Shown here one piece after another: positions 17,317 to 26,541 of a stretch of DNA of 64,000 nt. The stretch lies in the NCBI RefSeq assembly GCF_025685545.1, contig NZ_JAGSYC010000023.1:62001-126000 (forward strand), read 5' to 3'. The position numbers were made by a program, and so were the translations under genes. Source of the DNA: Granulicella paludicola. Its GTDB lineage: Bacteria; Acidobacteriota; Terriglobia; Terriglobales; Acidobacteriaceae. Numbering within the stretch: the stretch's first letter is position 1; every line of letters starts with the position of its first letter. The notes beneath the pieces are model-generated. The model was given only the letters and a program-made list of their open reading frames with translations. It had not been told where the DNA came from and ran no database searches.

Positions 17317-18204
17317 CTACTTGCCGAGGAGCTTTGCCATCGCGTCGCCGATCTCAGCTGGGGATTTGACGACGGTGATGCCGGCGGCGGCCATCGCGGC
17401 CATCTTGCTGGCGGCGGTGCCTTCGCCGCCGGAGATGATGGCTCCGGCGTGGCCCATGCGACGGCCCGGAGGCGCCGTCTGGCCGGCGATGAAGCCGACG
17501 ACGGGCTTTTTGACGTGGGCCTTGATGTACTCGGCTGCGGCTTCTTCGGCGGAGCCGCCGATTTCACCGATCATGATGATGGCTTCGGTGTCGGGGTCTT
17601 CGTTGAGGAGCTTGAGCGCATCGATGTGCGTGGTGCCGATGATGGGGTCGCCACCGATGCCGATGGCGGTGGACTGGCCGATGCCGCGCTGCGTGAGCTG
17701 GTAGACGGCCTCATAGGTGAGCGTGCCGGACTTCGAGACGATGCCTACCTTGCCTTGAAGATGGATGCGGCCGGGCATGATGCCGATCTTGGCCTTGCCG
17801 GGCGAGATGACGCCGGGGCAGTTGGGGCCGATCAGCGTGGACTTCGAGGCTTTCACCACCGGGTAGACCTTCGCCATGTCGAGCACAGGGATGCCCTCCG
17901 TGATGCAGACGACGAGCGGGATGCCCGCGTCGACGGCTTCGAGGATGCCATCGGCAGCTGCCGGGGGCGGGACGAAGATGACGGTGGCGTTTGCGCCGGT
18001 GGCGGCGACGGCTTCCTCGACGGTGTTAAAGACCGGCCAGCCTTCGTGGGTCGTGCCGCCCTTACCGGGGGTCACGCCGCCGACGACGAGTTTGTTTCCA
18101 AACTGCTTCGCGTACTCATCGCAGCCCTTGGCGTGGAAGGTGCCTTCGCGGCCGGTGATGCCTTGAACAATGAGTCGTGTTTCTTTGCCTACGAGAACTG
18201 ACAT
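17317..18204 (-). CDS. sucD: Succinate-CoA ligase, alpha subunit
   Basis: 295 residues. With SucC it converts succinyl-CoA to succinate while making ATP or GTP in the TCA cycle. The CoA-binding Rossmann part begins with [35 protein letters not shown] is conserved, and the phosphorylated His is residue 252 in GHAGAIIS. Full length. It is separated from sucC by an unrelated GIY-YIG gene and follows that gene by 31 bases, so it is probably still transcribed from the sucC promoter. Confidence 0.97.
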   Translation of the reverse strand: MSVLVGKETRLIVQGITGREGTFHAKGCDEYAKQFGNKLVVGGVTPGKGGTTHEGWPVFNTVEEAVAATGANATVIFVPPPAAADGILEAVDAGIPLVVCITEGIPVLDMAKVYPVVKASKSTLIGPNCPGVISPGKAKIGIMPGRIHLQGKVGIVSKSGTLTYEAVYQLTQRGIGQSTAIGIGGDPIIGTTHIDALKLLNEDPDTEAIIMIGEIGGSAEEAAAEYIKAHVKKPVVGFIAGQTAPPGRRMGHAGAIISGGEGTAASKMAAMAAAGITVVKSPAEIGDAMAKLLGK

Positions 18205-18235
18205 ATGTCTTTACCCTCTGTGTTTTACAGAAATG

Positions 18236-18826
18236 CTATTTGGCCTTGATGCGCAACGTCTTACGGAGCGCTGCGGCCGGTTTTGGCTCGGGCTCATTCC
18301 GGCTTTTCTGATCGGTATACCCAGGCACACGGAGCTTTTCAAAAAACCGCTTGTGACTTGAATTGAGCAAATCCGGATTCTTGGCACGGCACGCTCCTAT
18401 AAGAGCGAATTCGAGTTCCTTAATAGAAGGCACAGGCTTACGACTGCGACGTTTCTTCTTTGCTGCGGCCTCACCCCTCACCTTCTTGGGTTGCACAAGT
18501 TTGTCTTTGTCGGTCACTCTTCCTATAAGCAAAATCTCGACGTCACCAGCAGGAAAGAGGTCTGCCAACTTTCGGAAGAGTGGCTTCTTTATTTTGGAGT
18601 TGTAATGCTGATCGAAGCGCTTTGCAAAACCCTTGTCAGTTCTACCGACATATAAAGGGATAGTGTCACCATCCGATTGGACCGAGATGATGTAAACGCC
18701 TATCCCACGACAAATATCTTTATCGGCTACCTCTACGTCCTTCCAGAACTTGCTCAGCTCGCTCGGGCTTACAAATGCAGCCCTCCGCTTGATTCGATAC
18801 GGCCCATAAGTAGCGAACCTTGGCAT
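18236..18826 (-). CDS. GIY-YIG domain protein inserted between sucC and sucD
   Basis: 196 residues. Residues 41-75 give a GIY-YIG-like core: GIGVYIISVQS, then LYVGRTDKGFAKRFDQH with the expected Arg and His. A basic Lys/Arg run (KKKRRSRK) follows, and the tail is also basic. The domain is a nuclease fold found in UvrC, homing endonucleases and small restriction-like proteins. It starts 5 bases after the sucC stop and uses an AAGGGA RBS inside the end of sucC. Two 60-base samples inside it are 29/60 GC, against 35/60 in a sucC sample, hinting at a later arrival. Whether it is an active nuclease is unknown. Confidence 0.8.
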   Translation of the reverse strand: MPRFATYGPYRIKRRAAFVSPSELSKFWKDVEVADKDICRGIGVYIISVQSDGDTIPLYVGRTDKGFAKRFDQHYNSKIKKPLFRKLADLFPAGDVEILLIGRVTDKDKLVQPKKVRGEAAAKKKRRSRKPVPSIKELEFALIGACRAKNPDLLNSSHKRFFEKLRVPGYTDQKSRNEPEPKPAAALRKTLRIKAK

Positions 18827-18831
18827 TTGTC

Positions 18832-20004
18832 TTATCCCTTCGCGGCAGCCACAGCCAAGTCGGCGGCTTCCTTCATGGTTGCGCCGATCTGAACCTTAAG
18901 TCCCGAATCCGCGATGATCTGTCTTCCCTCTTCGACATTCGTGCCTTCGAGGCGGAGGATAATGGGCAGCTTAACATCCAGCTTGCGAGCCGCTGCGACG
19001 ACGGCCGTTGCCAGCACATCGACGCGGAGGATGCCGCCGAAGATGTTGATGAAGATGGCCTTCACGTTGGGGTCGGAGAGCAGGATGCCGAAGGCGTTTT
19101 CGATCTGCTCCTGGTTGGCGCCGCCGCCTACGTCCAGGAAGTTCGCTGCCTTGCCACCGGCGTATTCGATGATGTCCATCGTCGCCATGGCGAGACCTGC
19201 GCCGTTGACCATGCAGGCGATCGAGCCGTCGAGCTTGATGTAGTTGAGCGCGAACTTCGAGGCTTCGACTTCGAGCGGGTCTTCTTCCGAGATGTCGCGG
19301 AGTTCCTTCAGGTCCTTGTGGCGGAACATGGCGTTGTCGTCGAAGTTGATCTTGCAATCGAGCGCGACCAGCTTGCCATCCTTGGTGGTGATGAAGGGGT
19401 TGATCTCCATCAGCGTGCAGTCGGTCTCGATGAAGGCTTTATAGAGGCCCATCATGAACTTGACCGCCTCGCCAACCTGCTCCTTGGTGAGTTCGAGCTT
19501 GAAGGCGAGCTTGCGGGCCTGGTAGGCCTGCAGACCAAGGCCTGGATCGATGTATTCCTTGAAGATCTTTTCGGGGGTGTCGTGCGCTACCTCTTCGATC
19601 TCCATGCCGCCGGCCTGCGAGGCCATGAAGACGACCTTGGAGGAGGCGCGGTCAAGGACGAGACCGAGGTAGAGTTCGCGATCGATCGCAGATCCCTCTT
19701 CGATGAGCAGGCGCTGGACTTTCTGGCCTTCGGCACCGGTCTGGTGCGTGATCAACTGCATGCCGAGGATCGCCTTCGAGGCTGCATCGGCTTCTTCGAT
19801 GGTCTTGGCTAGCTTGACTCCGCCGCCCTTGCCGCGGCCACCGGCGTGGATCTGCGCCTTGACCACGACGACCTTATTCCCAGCGGAGAACAGCGCCTTG
19901 GCGGCCTGATCGGCCTGTTCCAGGGTGGTGGCCATCTCGCCGTTGGGGACGGTGACGCCGTATTTGCGAAGGATCTCTTTGGCTTGGTACTCGTGGATCT
20001 TCAT
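18832..20004 (-). CDS. sucC: Succinate-CoA ligase, beta subunit
   Basis: 390 residues, starting [17 protein letters not shown]. It has the ATP-grasp domain with [19 protein letters not shown] and [17 protein letters not shown], and a C-terminal ligase domain containing [13 protein letters not shown] and [10 protein letters not shown]. It binds the nucleotide and completes the SucCD enzyme of the TCA cycle. ACGGAG precedes the ATG. The GIY-YIG gene and sucD follow on the same strand. Confidence 0.97.
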   Translation of the reverse strand: MKIHEYQAKEILRKYGVTVPNGEMATTLEQADQAAKALFSAGNKVVVVKAQIHAGGRGKGGGVKLAKTIEEADAASKAILGMQLITHQTGAEGQKVQRLLIEEGSAIDRELYLGLVLDRASSKVVFMASQAGGMEIEEVAHDTPEKIFKEYIDPGLGLQAYQARKLAFKLELTKEQVGEAVKFMMGLYKAFIETDCTLMEINPFITTKDGKLVALDCKINFDDNAMFRHKDLKELRDISEEDPLEVEASKFALNYIKLDGSIACMVNGAGLAMATMDIIEYAGGKAANFLDVGGGANQEQIENAFGILLSDPNVKAIFINIFGGILRVDVLATAVVAAARKLDVKLPIILRLEGTNVEEGRQIIADSGLKVQIGATMKEAADLAVAAAKG

Positions 20005-20224
20005 GCTGGCTCCGTGTTGGTGCGATGGTAGCGAAGGCGACTGCTTGCGATGTCATGGTAGCGAGTGGCTGCAAGGTGCGGCAAGCGAGCTCTCCGATTA
20101 TCGGCAGGGATGGGCGAAATGCTACTCTTCACGCCTTTCGCGCTTTTCCATTCGAACCCTCAGACCTCAGCATTCTGCTTTGAAACACGCAGGCCCCCAA
20201 GCGCTTTGATAGGCTCAGAGGGTT

Positions 20225-21250
20225 ATGTCCATTCAGCTAGAGTTGCGTCGGATTGTCGAGGGGCACGAGACCCTCACGTTAGAGGAAGCCTCGACGCTGA
20301 TGCGCAGCATTCTGCTGGGCGAGGCGAGCGATATGGAGCTGGCGACCCTGCTGGGCGCGCTCGCTGCTCGTAAGGAGACCGCTGCGGAGGTCGCCGGATT
20401 TGTATTGGCGATGCGCGAGGTGGCACAAACCCTGCCGCTGACCGACGCGGAGCGCGAGGTGCTGGTTGATACCTGCGGAACCGGTGGCGATGCCAGCGGC
20501 AGCTTCAATGTGTCCACCGGGGCCGCGCTGGTGGGCGCTGCTGCCGGAGCGACCGTGGCCAAGCACGGCAATCGTGCTGTCACCTCGACGTGCGGCTCTG
20601 CCGACGTGCTAGAGGCACTGGGTATTCCCATTCTGCTGCCTCCCGATCAGGCAGCCGAGGCGCTGCGGCGGCACCGGTTCTGTTTTCTGCTGGCACCCTC
20701 GCACCATCCAGCTATGAAGGCCGTGCTGCCGGTGCGGCGAGCGATCAAGGTGCGCTCGGTGCTGCATGTGCTGGGGCCGTTGCTGAACCCTGCTGGAGCG
20801 CGGCGACAGGTGATGGGCGTGTATCGCTCGCGGCTGATCCCGCTGGTAGCGGAGGCGATGACTTTGCTAGGCACGGAACACGCCTTTGTCGTGCATGGCG
20901 ATGCCGGACCGAACGGAGGGCAGGATGAGTTGGCGCTGAGCGGACCGAGCGAGGTGGCAGAGGTGCGCAGCGGTGCTGTAAACAGCTACGTGGTGACTCC
21001 CGAGCAGTTTGGTCTACAGCGGGCGCCGGTGAGTGCACTCGAAGGCGGAGATGCCAGCTTCAATGCGGGAATTCTAACGAGTGTGTTTGCCGGAGAAGCT
21101 GGACCTCGGCGAGACATCGTGCTGTTGAATGCGGCAGCGGTGCTGGTGACCGCGGGGCTGGCGAAGGATATCGCGAATGGCGTGCACACGGCGGCGGAGG
21201 CGGTTGATAGCGGCGCTGTGACCAAGCTGGTTGAAGCGCTGCGCGTATAG
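20225..21250 (+). CDS. trpD: Anthranilate phosphoribosyltransferase
   Basis: 341 residues. It joins anthranilate to PRPP in tryptophan synthesis. The PRPP loop DTCGTGGDASGSFNVST is at about residues 80-96. KHGNRAVTSTCGSADVLEAL and GPLLNPAGARRQVMGVY are also family blocks, as is GDAGPNGGQDE. Full length. The gene is not next to other trp genes here, so the pathway genes are dispersed. It diverges from sucC across 220 bases. Confidence 0.96.
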   Translation: MSIQLELRRIVEGHETLTLEEASTLMRSILLGEASDMELATLLGALAARKETAAEVAGFVLAMREVAQTLPLTDAEREVLVDTCGTGGDASGSFNVSTGAALVGAAAGATVAKHGNRAVTSTCGSADVLEALGIPILLPPDQAAEALRRHRFCFLLAPSHHPAMKAVLPVRRAIKVRSVLHVLGPLLNPAGARRQVMGVYRSRLIPLVAEAMTLLGTEHAFVVHGDAGPNGGQDELALSGPSEVAEVRSGAVNSYVVTPEQFGLQRAPVSALEGGDASFNAGILTSVFAGEAGPRRDIVLLNAAAVLVTAGLAKDIANGVHTAAEAVDSGAVTKLVEALRV

Positions 21251-21270
21251 TTGCTCGCAGAGGTGCTGTA

Positions 21271-21651
21271 ATGGCTCGAGTAACCGGTGTGGGTGGTGTG
21301 TTCCTGCGGTCGAAAGACCCCGGTGCGATGGCGAAGTGGTATGCCGAACACCTCGGTGTGGTGCTGAACGACTTCAACGGCGCGGCCTTTCAGTGGAGCG
21401 ACGAAGTTCCGAAAGGCACCGGCATGACGGTGTGGTCAGCGTTCCCGGAGAAGACCGAATACTTTGGCGAAGGTCAGCAGGCGGTGATGCTGAACTATCG
21501 CGTGGATGACCTGGATGCGCTGCTCGAATCGCTGACGGCCAAAGGTGTGTGGGTGGACCCGAAGCGGCAGGACGAGGGCTATGGCAAGTTTGCGTGGATC
21601 AAGGACTGCGATGGGAACCGCGTGGAGCTTTGGGAGCCGCTGGCGGATTAG
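21271..21651 (+). CDS. VOC family protein (glyoxalase/bleomycin-resistance type)
   Basis: 126 residues, one VOC module. The N-terminal strand RVTGVGGVFLRSKDPGAMA is followed by WYAEHLGV, and the C-terminal half ends with DCDGNRVELWEPLAD, whose Glu is the usual metal ligand. These small proteins bind metals in dimers and act in isomerase, dioxygenase or resistance roles; the substrate cannot be read from sequence. It follows trpD by 20 bases and may be co-transcribed. Confidence 0.88.
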   Translation: MARVTGVGGVFLRSKDPGAMAKWYAEHLGVVLNDFNGAAFQWSDEVPKGTGMTVWSAFPEKTEYFGEGQQAVMLNYRVDDLDALLESLTAKGVWVDPKRQDEGYGKFAWIKDCDGNRVELWEPLAD

Positions 21652-21711
21652 CAGCGATCTTTCCCGGAGCAACCTGTTCTACGGCAGCCGAAATTGCGGG
21701 ACACTTTAGCT

Positions 21712-22203
21712 ATGACTTCGTCGAAGCGATCGTCGCTGGCTGCGGCCATCAAGCAGAGCAAACCGTTCAAATCTCCGCAGCAGGAGTTGTACGTCAGCAT
21801 CGCGAAGACCGCGTCGGAGCTGTCGCTGTCGATTGAACGCTTTATGCGGACGTATGGCATCACGCAGATTGCCTACAACGTGCTGCGCATCCTGCAGGGG
21901 AGCGCGCCGGAGGGGCTGGGGCGGAACGAGATCTCGGAGCGCATGATTACGGCTGCGCCGGACATGACGCGGCTGCTCGACCGGATGGAGCGGGACGGGC
22001 TGGTGGTGCGGACGCGAGGCCAGGAAGACAAGCGACAGGTCGCAACGACGATTACCCAGGCGGGGAAGGATCTGCTGGCGCGGGTGGAAGCGCCGCTGCT
22101 GAAGCTGCACGCCGACCAGTTTGCAAAGTTGTCGGCGGCGGAGGTGCGGGCGGCGACCCAGTGGCTCGGCGTGCTGCGGGATGCGAACTCTGGAAAAGAG
22201 TGA
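21712..22203 (+). CDS. MarR family transcriptional regulator
   Basis: 163 residues from the ATG at 21712 (a TTG 18 bases earlier is less likely). It has the MarR winged helix: a dimer helix at the N-terminus, ITQIAYNVLRILQGSAPEG, the recognition region ISERMITAAPDMTRLLDRME, and the wing RTRGQEDKRQVATTITQAGK. The next gene is a two-domain VOC dioxygenase starting 52 bases downstream, which the regulator plausibly controls in response to a phenolic ligand (inference from MarR/dioxygenase pairs). Confidence 0.92.
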   Translation: MTSSKRSSLAAAIKQSKPFKSPQQELYVSIAKTASELSLSIERFMRTYGITQIAYNVLRILQGSAPEGLGRNEISERMITAAPDMTRLLDRMERDGLVVRTRGQEDKRQVATTITQAGKDLLARVEAPLLKLHADQFAKLSAAEVRAATQWLGVLRDANSGKE

Positions 22204-22255
22204 ATCCGGAAGCGTGTTACAACACTCATATGGATGTTGAAGCACGGAGGTCCCC

Positions 22256-23200
22256 ATGCCTGCATCGCAATCCGCACCCTCGATCTCTGACGACATCGGC
22301 CTTCATCCGCCGAAGTATCGCCTACCTGCAAGCACCCATGTTGGGCGGGTGCGGCTGGCGGTGTCCAGCCTGGGGCAGTCGATTGCGTTTTACTCGCGCG
22401 TAATCGGGCTTTTCGTCCTGCGGCAGGAGCCGAGGTTTGCGCAGCTGGGGGCGCGGGGTAGCGACGAGGTGCTCCTGGAGCTGGAAGAGATGGCGGAGGT
22501 CACGCCGATCACGCGGCGGTCGCGGCTGGGGCTGTATCACACGGCGTTCCTGCTGCCCAGCCGCGAGGACCTGAGCAGCTTTGTGCGGCATCTGGCGGCG
22601 CAGGGTATGCAGTTCGGCGCGGGAGACCACATCTACAGCGAAGCGCTATACCTGACCGATCCGGATGGGCTGAGCGTGGAGGTGTATGTCGACCGCCCGA
22701 AGAAAGACTGGCAGTATGAGGGCCGCGAGATTGTGAGTGCAACGAACCCGGTTCGGTTCGAGACGCTGCCGCCGGTCGCTGAAGATAGCTGGCAGGGAGC
22801 GCCTGCCGGGACGACGATCGGCCATCTGCATTTTTATATCGGCGACCTGAAGCAAGCAGCGGCTTTTTATAACGCGGGACTCGGGCTGGACATTGTGACG
22901 TGGCGGTATCCGGGTGCGTTGTTTACGTCTGCTGGTGGATATCACCATCATGTGGGGCTGAACGTGTGGGCTGCGGGCTCTCCATCGGCAACGAGCGAGG
23001 ACGCTCGGCTGCTGTTCTGGGAGATGGTTCTGCCGACGGAGCAGGAACGCGAGCGAGCTTTGCAGAACCTGCTGGAGGGCGGCTTTGCGCGAGTAGAGAG
23101 CGCCTATGGCAATCCGTCTGTGGTCGATCCGTGGGGCATTACGGTGTCGCTGGTGGTGCGTGCCGAGGCTGAACCGAGTCTCGAGAGCTCAGGCGTTTAG
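22256..23200 (+). CDS. Two-domain VOC protein, CatE-like ring-cleavage dioxygenase
   Basis: 314 residues. Two VOC modules are seen: residues 25-150 (VGRVRLAVSSLGQSIAFYSR, then LYLTDPDGLSVEVYVDRP) and residues 185-305 (IGHLHFYIGDLKQAAAFYNA, HHHVGLNVWA, VDPWGITVSLVVR). Metal-ligand positions are occupied by His28-region, His and Glu residues typical of extradiol dioxygenases such as Bacillus CatE. GGAGG sits five bases before the ATG. It lies immediately downstream of a MarR regulator, so a role in catechol or quinone detoxification is likely but not proven. Confidence 0.85.
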   Translation: MPASQSAPSISDDIGLHPPKYRLPASTHVGRVRLAVSSLGQSIAFYSRVIGLFVLRQEPRFAQLGARGSDEVLLELEEMAEVTPITRRSRLGLYHTAFLLPSREDLSSFVRHLAAQGMQFGAGDHIYSEALYLTDPDGLSVEVYVDRPKKDWQYEGREIVSATNPVRFETLPPVAEDSWQGAPAGTTIGHLHFYIGDLKQAAAFYNAGLGLDIVTWRYPGALFTSAGGYHHHVGLNVWAAGSPSATSEDARLLFWEMVLPTEQERERALQNLLEGGFARVESAYGNPSVVDPWGITVSLVVRAEAEPSLESSGV

Positions 23201-23258
23201 CGAACAGAGATTCTGTTTGATGGCCTAGAATGGCTGCGCACGCCATCCCGGAGGGCGC

Positions 23259-24032
23259 ATGTCGTCTCAATCGAAGCTCAGGACTATCCAGCAGGCCATC
23301 TTTCTTCTCGTAGTGTTCTCTGCGGCTCTTTCGAGCCCGGCGCAGAAGGTGCCACCGCATAAAGCAGCCAGCGTTCTGTTCAACGGCCACGATCTCTCGA
23401 CCTTCGATACCTACATCCGCGGCGAAGGGCTCAACTCCGATCCGAACCATATCTTCACCGTGGAGAAGGGTCTGATCCATGTCTCAGGGAATGGTTTTGG
23501 CTACCTCATCACGCGCGAGTCGTACAAGGATTTTTATCTGACGGCGGACTTCAAGTGGGGTGACGGTACCTTTCTCGAACGCCATGGACAGGCGCGTGAC
23601 TCCGGCATCCTGTTCAACGTGCAGGGCGAGCAGAAGGTGTGGCCGCGCTCGATCGAGTTCCAGATCACCGAAGGCGGGACCGGCGACTTCTGGCTTACTG
23701 ACGGAGCGGCGCTGACCGGCATCGCGAAGGACGGCACGGTGTTGCAGCATGTGACGGGGCCTGCGGGTTCGGCGGTGAATATTCCCCGGTACAACAAGGG
23801 GCAGGCACCGAACGTCACGGGAGTACGCGACCCGACTGGTGAGGTGGAGAGACCGCATGGCGAGTGGAACCACCTGGAGCTGATCTCGCAGGGAGGACAC
23901 ATCTGGCAGTACGTGAATGGCAAGCTCGCGAACGAGGGCAAGGACGCCTTCCCGGCTGACGGCAAAATTCTCTTCCAGTCGGAGGGCGCAGAAGTGTTCT
24001 ACCGCAACCTGAGGCTTTACCCGCTGAAGTAG
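23259..24032 (+). CDS. Secreted DUF1080 protein (3-keto-disaccharide hydrolase family)
   Basis: 257 residues. The signal peptide ends near residue 28. DUF1080 is a lectin-like jelly-roll domain. Hallmarks here are SVLFNGHDLSTFDTYI, YLITRESYKDFYLTADFKWG, DSGILFNVQG, SIEFQITEGGTGDFW and the closing FQSEGAEVFYRNLRLYPLK. Characterised relatives hydrolyse 3-keto-glucosides. It is single-domain and presumably periplasmic or extracellular. It sits between a VOC gene and hisA with no obvious operon partner. Confidence 0.9.
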   Translation: MSSQSKLRTIQQAIFLLVVFSAALSSPAQKVPPHKAASVLFNGHDLSTFDTYIRGEGLNSDPNHIFTVEKGLIHVSGNGFGYLITRESYKDFYLTADFKWGDGTFLERHGQARDSGILFNVQGEQKVWPRSIEFQITEGGTGDFWLTDGAALTGIAKDGTVLQHVTGPAGSAVNIPRYNKGQAPNVTGVRDPTGEVERPHGEWNHLELISQGGHIWQYVNGKLANEGKDAFPADGKILFQSEGAEVFYRNLRLYPLK

Positions 24033-24064
24033 GAGACACGCGCCCGACCCGGTAAACTAGAGGG

Positions 24065-24739
24065 ATGCTGATTCCTTCGATTGACCTGATGGGCGGGCGG
24101 ATTGTGCAACTCGTGCAGGGTGAGACGCTAAAGCTCGCCTTTGATGATTTTGATTACTGGATTGACCGCTTTTCGAAGTACCCGCTGGTACAGCTGATCG
24201 ACCTGGACGCTGCGATGCGGCAGGGATCGAACGCGGAGCTGGTGGCGATGATCTGCAAGCGGCTGCCGTGCCAGGTGGGCGGTGGGCTGAAGACTGCCGA
24301 GGATGGACAGCGGCTGCTCGATGCCGGTGCGAAGCGAGTGATCTATGGGTCTTCGCTGTTTGGTGAGGGCGGCGTGCAAAAGGCATTTGCTGCGGGCCTG
24401 AAGAAGGCGTTGGGCGAAGAGGCTCTGTGCTTCTCGGTCGATACCAAGGGTGGCAGGGTCGCGGTAAAGGGCTGGAAGGATTCGGTAGACCTGACGCCAG
24501 AAGAGGCTGTGACCTGGCTCGAAGATTACTGCGCGTCATTCCTGTACACGCACGTCGATACGGAAGGCACGATGCAGGGATTTCCGATGGATGCGGCAGC
24601 GATTCTGCGGGCCTGCACGGCGCGACAACTTATCGTGGCGGGCGGCATCAAGGAACGCGCCGAGGTGGATGCACTCGATGCCATGGGCGTGGATGCAGTG
24701 GCGGGGATGGCTGTGTATTCGGGGGCTATGGAGGCGTAG
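24065..24739 (+). CDS. hisA: HisA/HisF-related TIM barrel, probable ProFAR isomerase
   Basis: 224 residues, somewhat shorter than E. coli HisA (245). The N-terminal acid Asp7 is in IPSIDLMGG, and phosphate-binding QVGGGLKTAEDG aligns with HisA. A second catalytic-type Asp is in SVDTKGGRVAVKGW, then THVDTEGTMQGFP and IVAGGIKERAEVD. HisA isomerises ProFAR to PRFAR in histidine synthesis. The half-barrel phosphate sites look intact, so it should be active. No other his gene is adjacent. TAAACT ends 6 bases before the ATG, overlapping an AGAGGG that could also be the RBS. Confidence 0.85.
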   Translation: MLIPSIDLMGGRIVQLVQGETLKLAFDDFDYWIDRFSKYPLVQLIDLDAAMRQGSNAELVAMICKRLPCQVGGGLKTAEDGQRLLDAGAKRVIYGSSLFGEGGVQKAFAAGLKKALGEEALCFSVDTKGGRVAVKGWKDSVDLTPEEAVTWLEDYCASFLYTHVDTEGTMQGFPMDAAAILRACTARQLIVAGGIKERAEVDALDAMGVDAVAGMAVYSGAMEA

Positions 24740-24756
24740 TCGGGCAGTTTGCATCT

Positions 24757-25212
24757 TCAGTCACAACCTGAAGGCTCTGGAAGAATGTTTATGCGTTCGC
24801 CGCCGACACGAACGTTGAGTACCTGCAAATACCATGTGCCTTCCAGTCTGGTTGCGACTACATGCATGCGGCCGGCGTTCTTCGGGCCGGAGACAGAGAA
24901 GTCGAGATCGGCACTACCTTCGGCGTTCGTGGTTCGCATCCCGCCGTTGATAAACCACCCGGCTTTGAGCGGTAAGCCGAGGCTTTGCACTACGCATGGC
25001 GAGAGTTCGGCGTCTTGCATGGCGAGTCGATAGGCATCGCTGTGTCGCATGCCAGCCGAGATGAGAAAGATCATCCCCGCGGCACAGCAGCCTCCGAATA
25101 GCGCGATGAACCCCACTAAAAGAGAGATACCCAAACACCCCAACGACGGCTTGCGCTTGCCGGACGGGGGTTCAAGCTCGTCGCCAGGGGCTGGCTGCGT
25201 CGTGTGCGACAT
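24757..25212 (-). CDS. Coa1-like membrane protein
   Basis: 151 residues if started at the ATG 25212 (25233 is an alternative). A cytoplasmic Pro-rich N-terminus leads to one membrane helix (residues about 26-52, GCLGISLLVGFIALFGGCCA). The C-terminal domain contains SDAYRLAMQDAELSPCVVQS, KAGWFINGGMRTT and YLQVLNVRVGGERINIL. This matches the bacterial version of the cytochrome oxidase assembly factor Coa1 domain. No oxidase genes are nearby, so a respiratory role is only inferred from the family name. Confidence 0.75.
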   Translation of the reverse strand: MSHTTQPAPGDELEPPSGKRKPSLGCLGISLLVGFIALFGGCCAAGMIFLISAGMRHSDAYRLAMQDAELSPCVVQSLGLPLKAGWFINGGMRTTNAEGSADLDFSVSGPKNAGRMHVVATRLEGTWYLQVLNVRVGGERINILPEPSGCD

Positions 25213-25250
25213 GGTTGCCGCAATGATACACATCCCCGCAGGTTGGGAGC

Positions 25251-26324
25251 CTACTGATCCAGGTTATCGCCGGCAATGGCGTAGTAGCCCTTGCGGGCCT
25301 GGATATCGAGGCCCTTGCCGCAGTCGAGCTTGATCTTGCGGAACTTGCCGTCGGCGTTCTTGTTTTCGGGCGTGTAGCTGGCAAGATATTGCGTGCGCAG
25401 TTCGTCCTGGATCTGGTCGAAGGCGTCTTCGAGCTTGCGACCGTTGTTGCCAACGTCGATGACGCGGCCGCCGGTGTCGTGGGCGAGGGATTCCATCTGC
25501 GAGCGACCGTTGAAGGCTCCGCCCATGCCGCCATAAAACGGGTGGTCCGCGATGAGGATGACGTAGATGATGGCGTTGGACTTCTGCGCTGCCTCGGTGG
25601 CAGACTTCAGGGTCTCCTGCGAGCCCTGATCGCCGCCGTCGGTCAGCATGACGATGATCTTGCGACCGGTCTGGGCACTGAGTTTGTCGTGTGAGGCGAG
25701 GTACACGGCGTCGTAGAGCAGCGTGCCGCGTGGGTTGTTGGTGGGCAGCGGGCCGCCACCGATACCTGGGATTCCGGCAGAGGAGCTGGCGGTATTGATG
25801 CTGGCCTTGTCGATGGCGCGACCCAATTCGCGGGGCGAGTTGGTGAAGTCGGCGAGGAGATCGACGTTCACATCGAAGGAGATGAGGAAGGCCTCGTCCT
25901 TGGGGGTAATAACCTCGCGCAGGAAACGGTTGCCGGACTCCTGCTCCAGCGGCAGCACATGCTGCTGCGAGCCGGAGGTGTCGAGCAGAATGCCGATGGT
26001 GAGCGGCAGGTTCTTTTCCGCGGTGAGGTTCTTGATGGTCTGAAGCTTGCCCTCTTCATAGAGCTGGCACTCGTCTTTGCTTAGTCCGGTGACGAAGCCA
26101 TTGTGGTCCTTGGCGGAGAAGTAGATATCGACGAGGTTGACGCTGACCTTGAGGGTCTGCGAGGGGTCGATGATGACCTCTTCCTGCGGCTTGGCCTTGC
26201 TGGGCGGCGGTGGAGCGTCCGGTGAGATGGAGTCCTGGGCGCGCACGGCGAGCGGCGCGGCAGCAAGGCCGAGCAGGACGACCAACGGCAAGGCGAGGCT
26301 GAAGGGACGGCGAAGCAGGGTCAT
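25251..26324 (-). CDS. Secreted VWFA-related acidobacterial protein (TIGR03436 type)
   Basis: 357 residues. A signal peptide covers about 1-29. The family opening LKVSVNLVDIYFSAKDHNG is followed by a von Willebrand A domain with an intact MIDAS, DTSGSQ, near residue 115, a downstream TLLYDAVYLAS, and IVMLTDGGDQGSQ. It ends with DELRTQYLASYTPENKNADG, then a beta-rich tail ending QARKGYYAI. These exported proteins are expanded in Acidobacteriota and are presumed to mediate protein-protein contact. It is divergent from a paralog across about 215 bases. Confidence 0.92.
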   Translation of the reverse strand: MTLLRRPFSLALPLVVLLGLAAAPLAVRAQDSISPDAPPPPSKAKPQEEVIIDPSQTLKVSVNLVDIYFSAKDHNGFVTGLSKDECQLYEEGKLQTIKNLTAEKNLPLTIGILLDTSGSQQHVLPLEQESGNRFLREVITPKDEAFLISFDVNVDLLADFTNSPRELGRAIDKASINTASSSAGIPGIGGGPLPTNNPRGTLLYDAVYLASHDKLSAQTGRKIIVMLTDGGDQGSQETLKSATEAAQKSNAIIYVILIADHPFYGGMGGAFNGRSQMESLAHDTGGRVIDVGNNGRKLEDAFDQIQDELRTQYLASYTPENKNADGKFRKIKLDCGKGLDIQARKGYYAIAGDNLDQ

Positions 26325-26541
26325 ATTGACCTATTAGACGACGAGCGGTGCGGTTTTCGCTACAGGTGCGTCTATAGGAGGAGGTGCCCATAAAGAACCG
26401 GTGTTGATGCAACGGAAGTCCTGCGCTGGTAGTCTCAAAGGGTATACGCATTTGGTTCGATGGGAGGCGGCGCGGTTCGCAGCAGCCCCCCCTCCGCCCA
26501 AAGCAGAAGCCTGCGGACAGGCGAAGGAAAGAGGATTACGG

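Noticed and set aside
18820-19812. A 330-codon plus-strand frame over sucC.
   Set aside because: Antisense to sucC, rich in Asp/Val/Gly, no recognisable domain.
21271-23200. The two VOC genes plus MarR as a second copy of the mhq-like operon.
   Set aside because: Gene order and sizes differ, no hydrolase gene is present, and the first VOC protein is single-domain; only a loose functional parallel remains.
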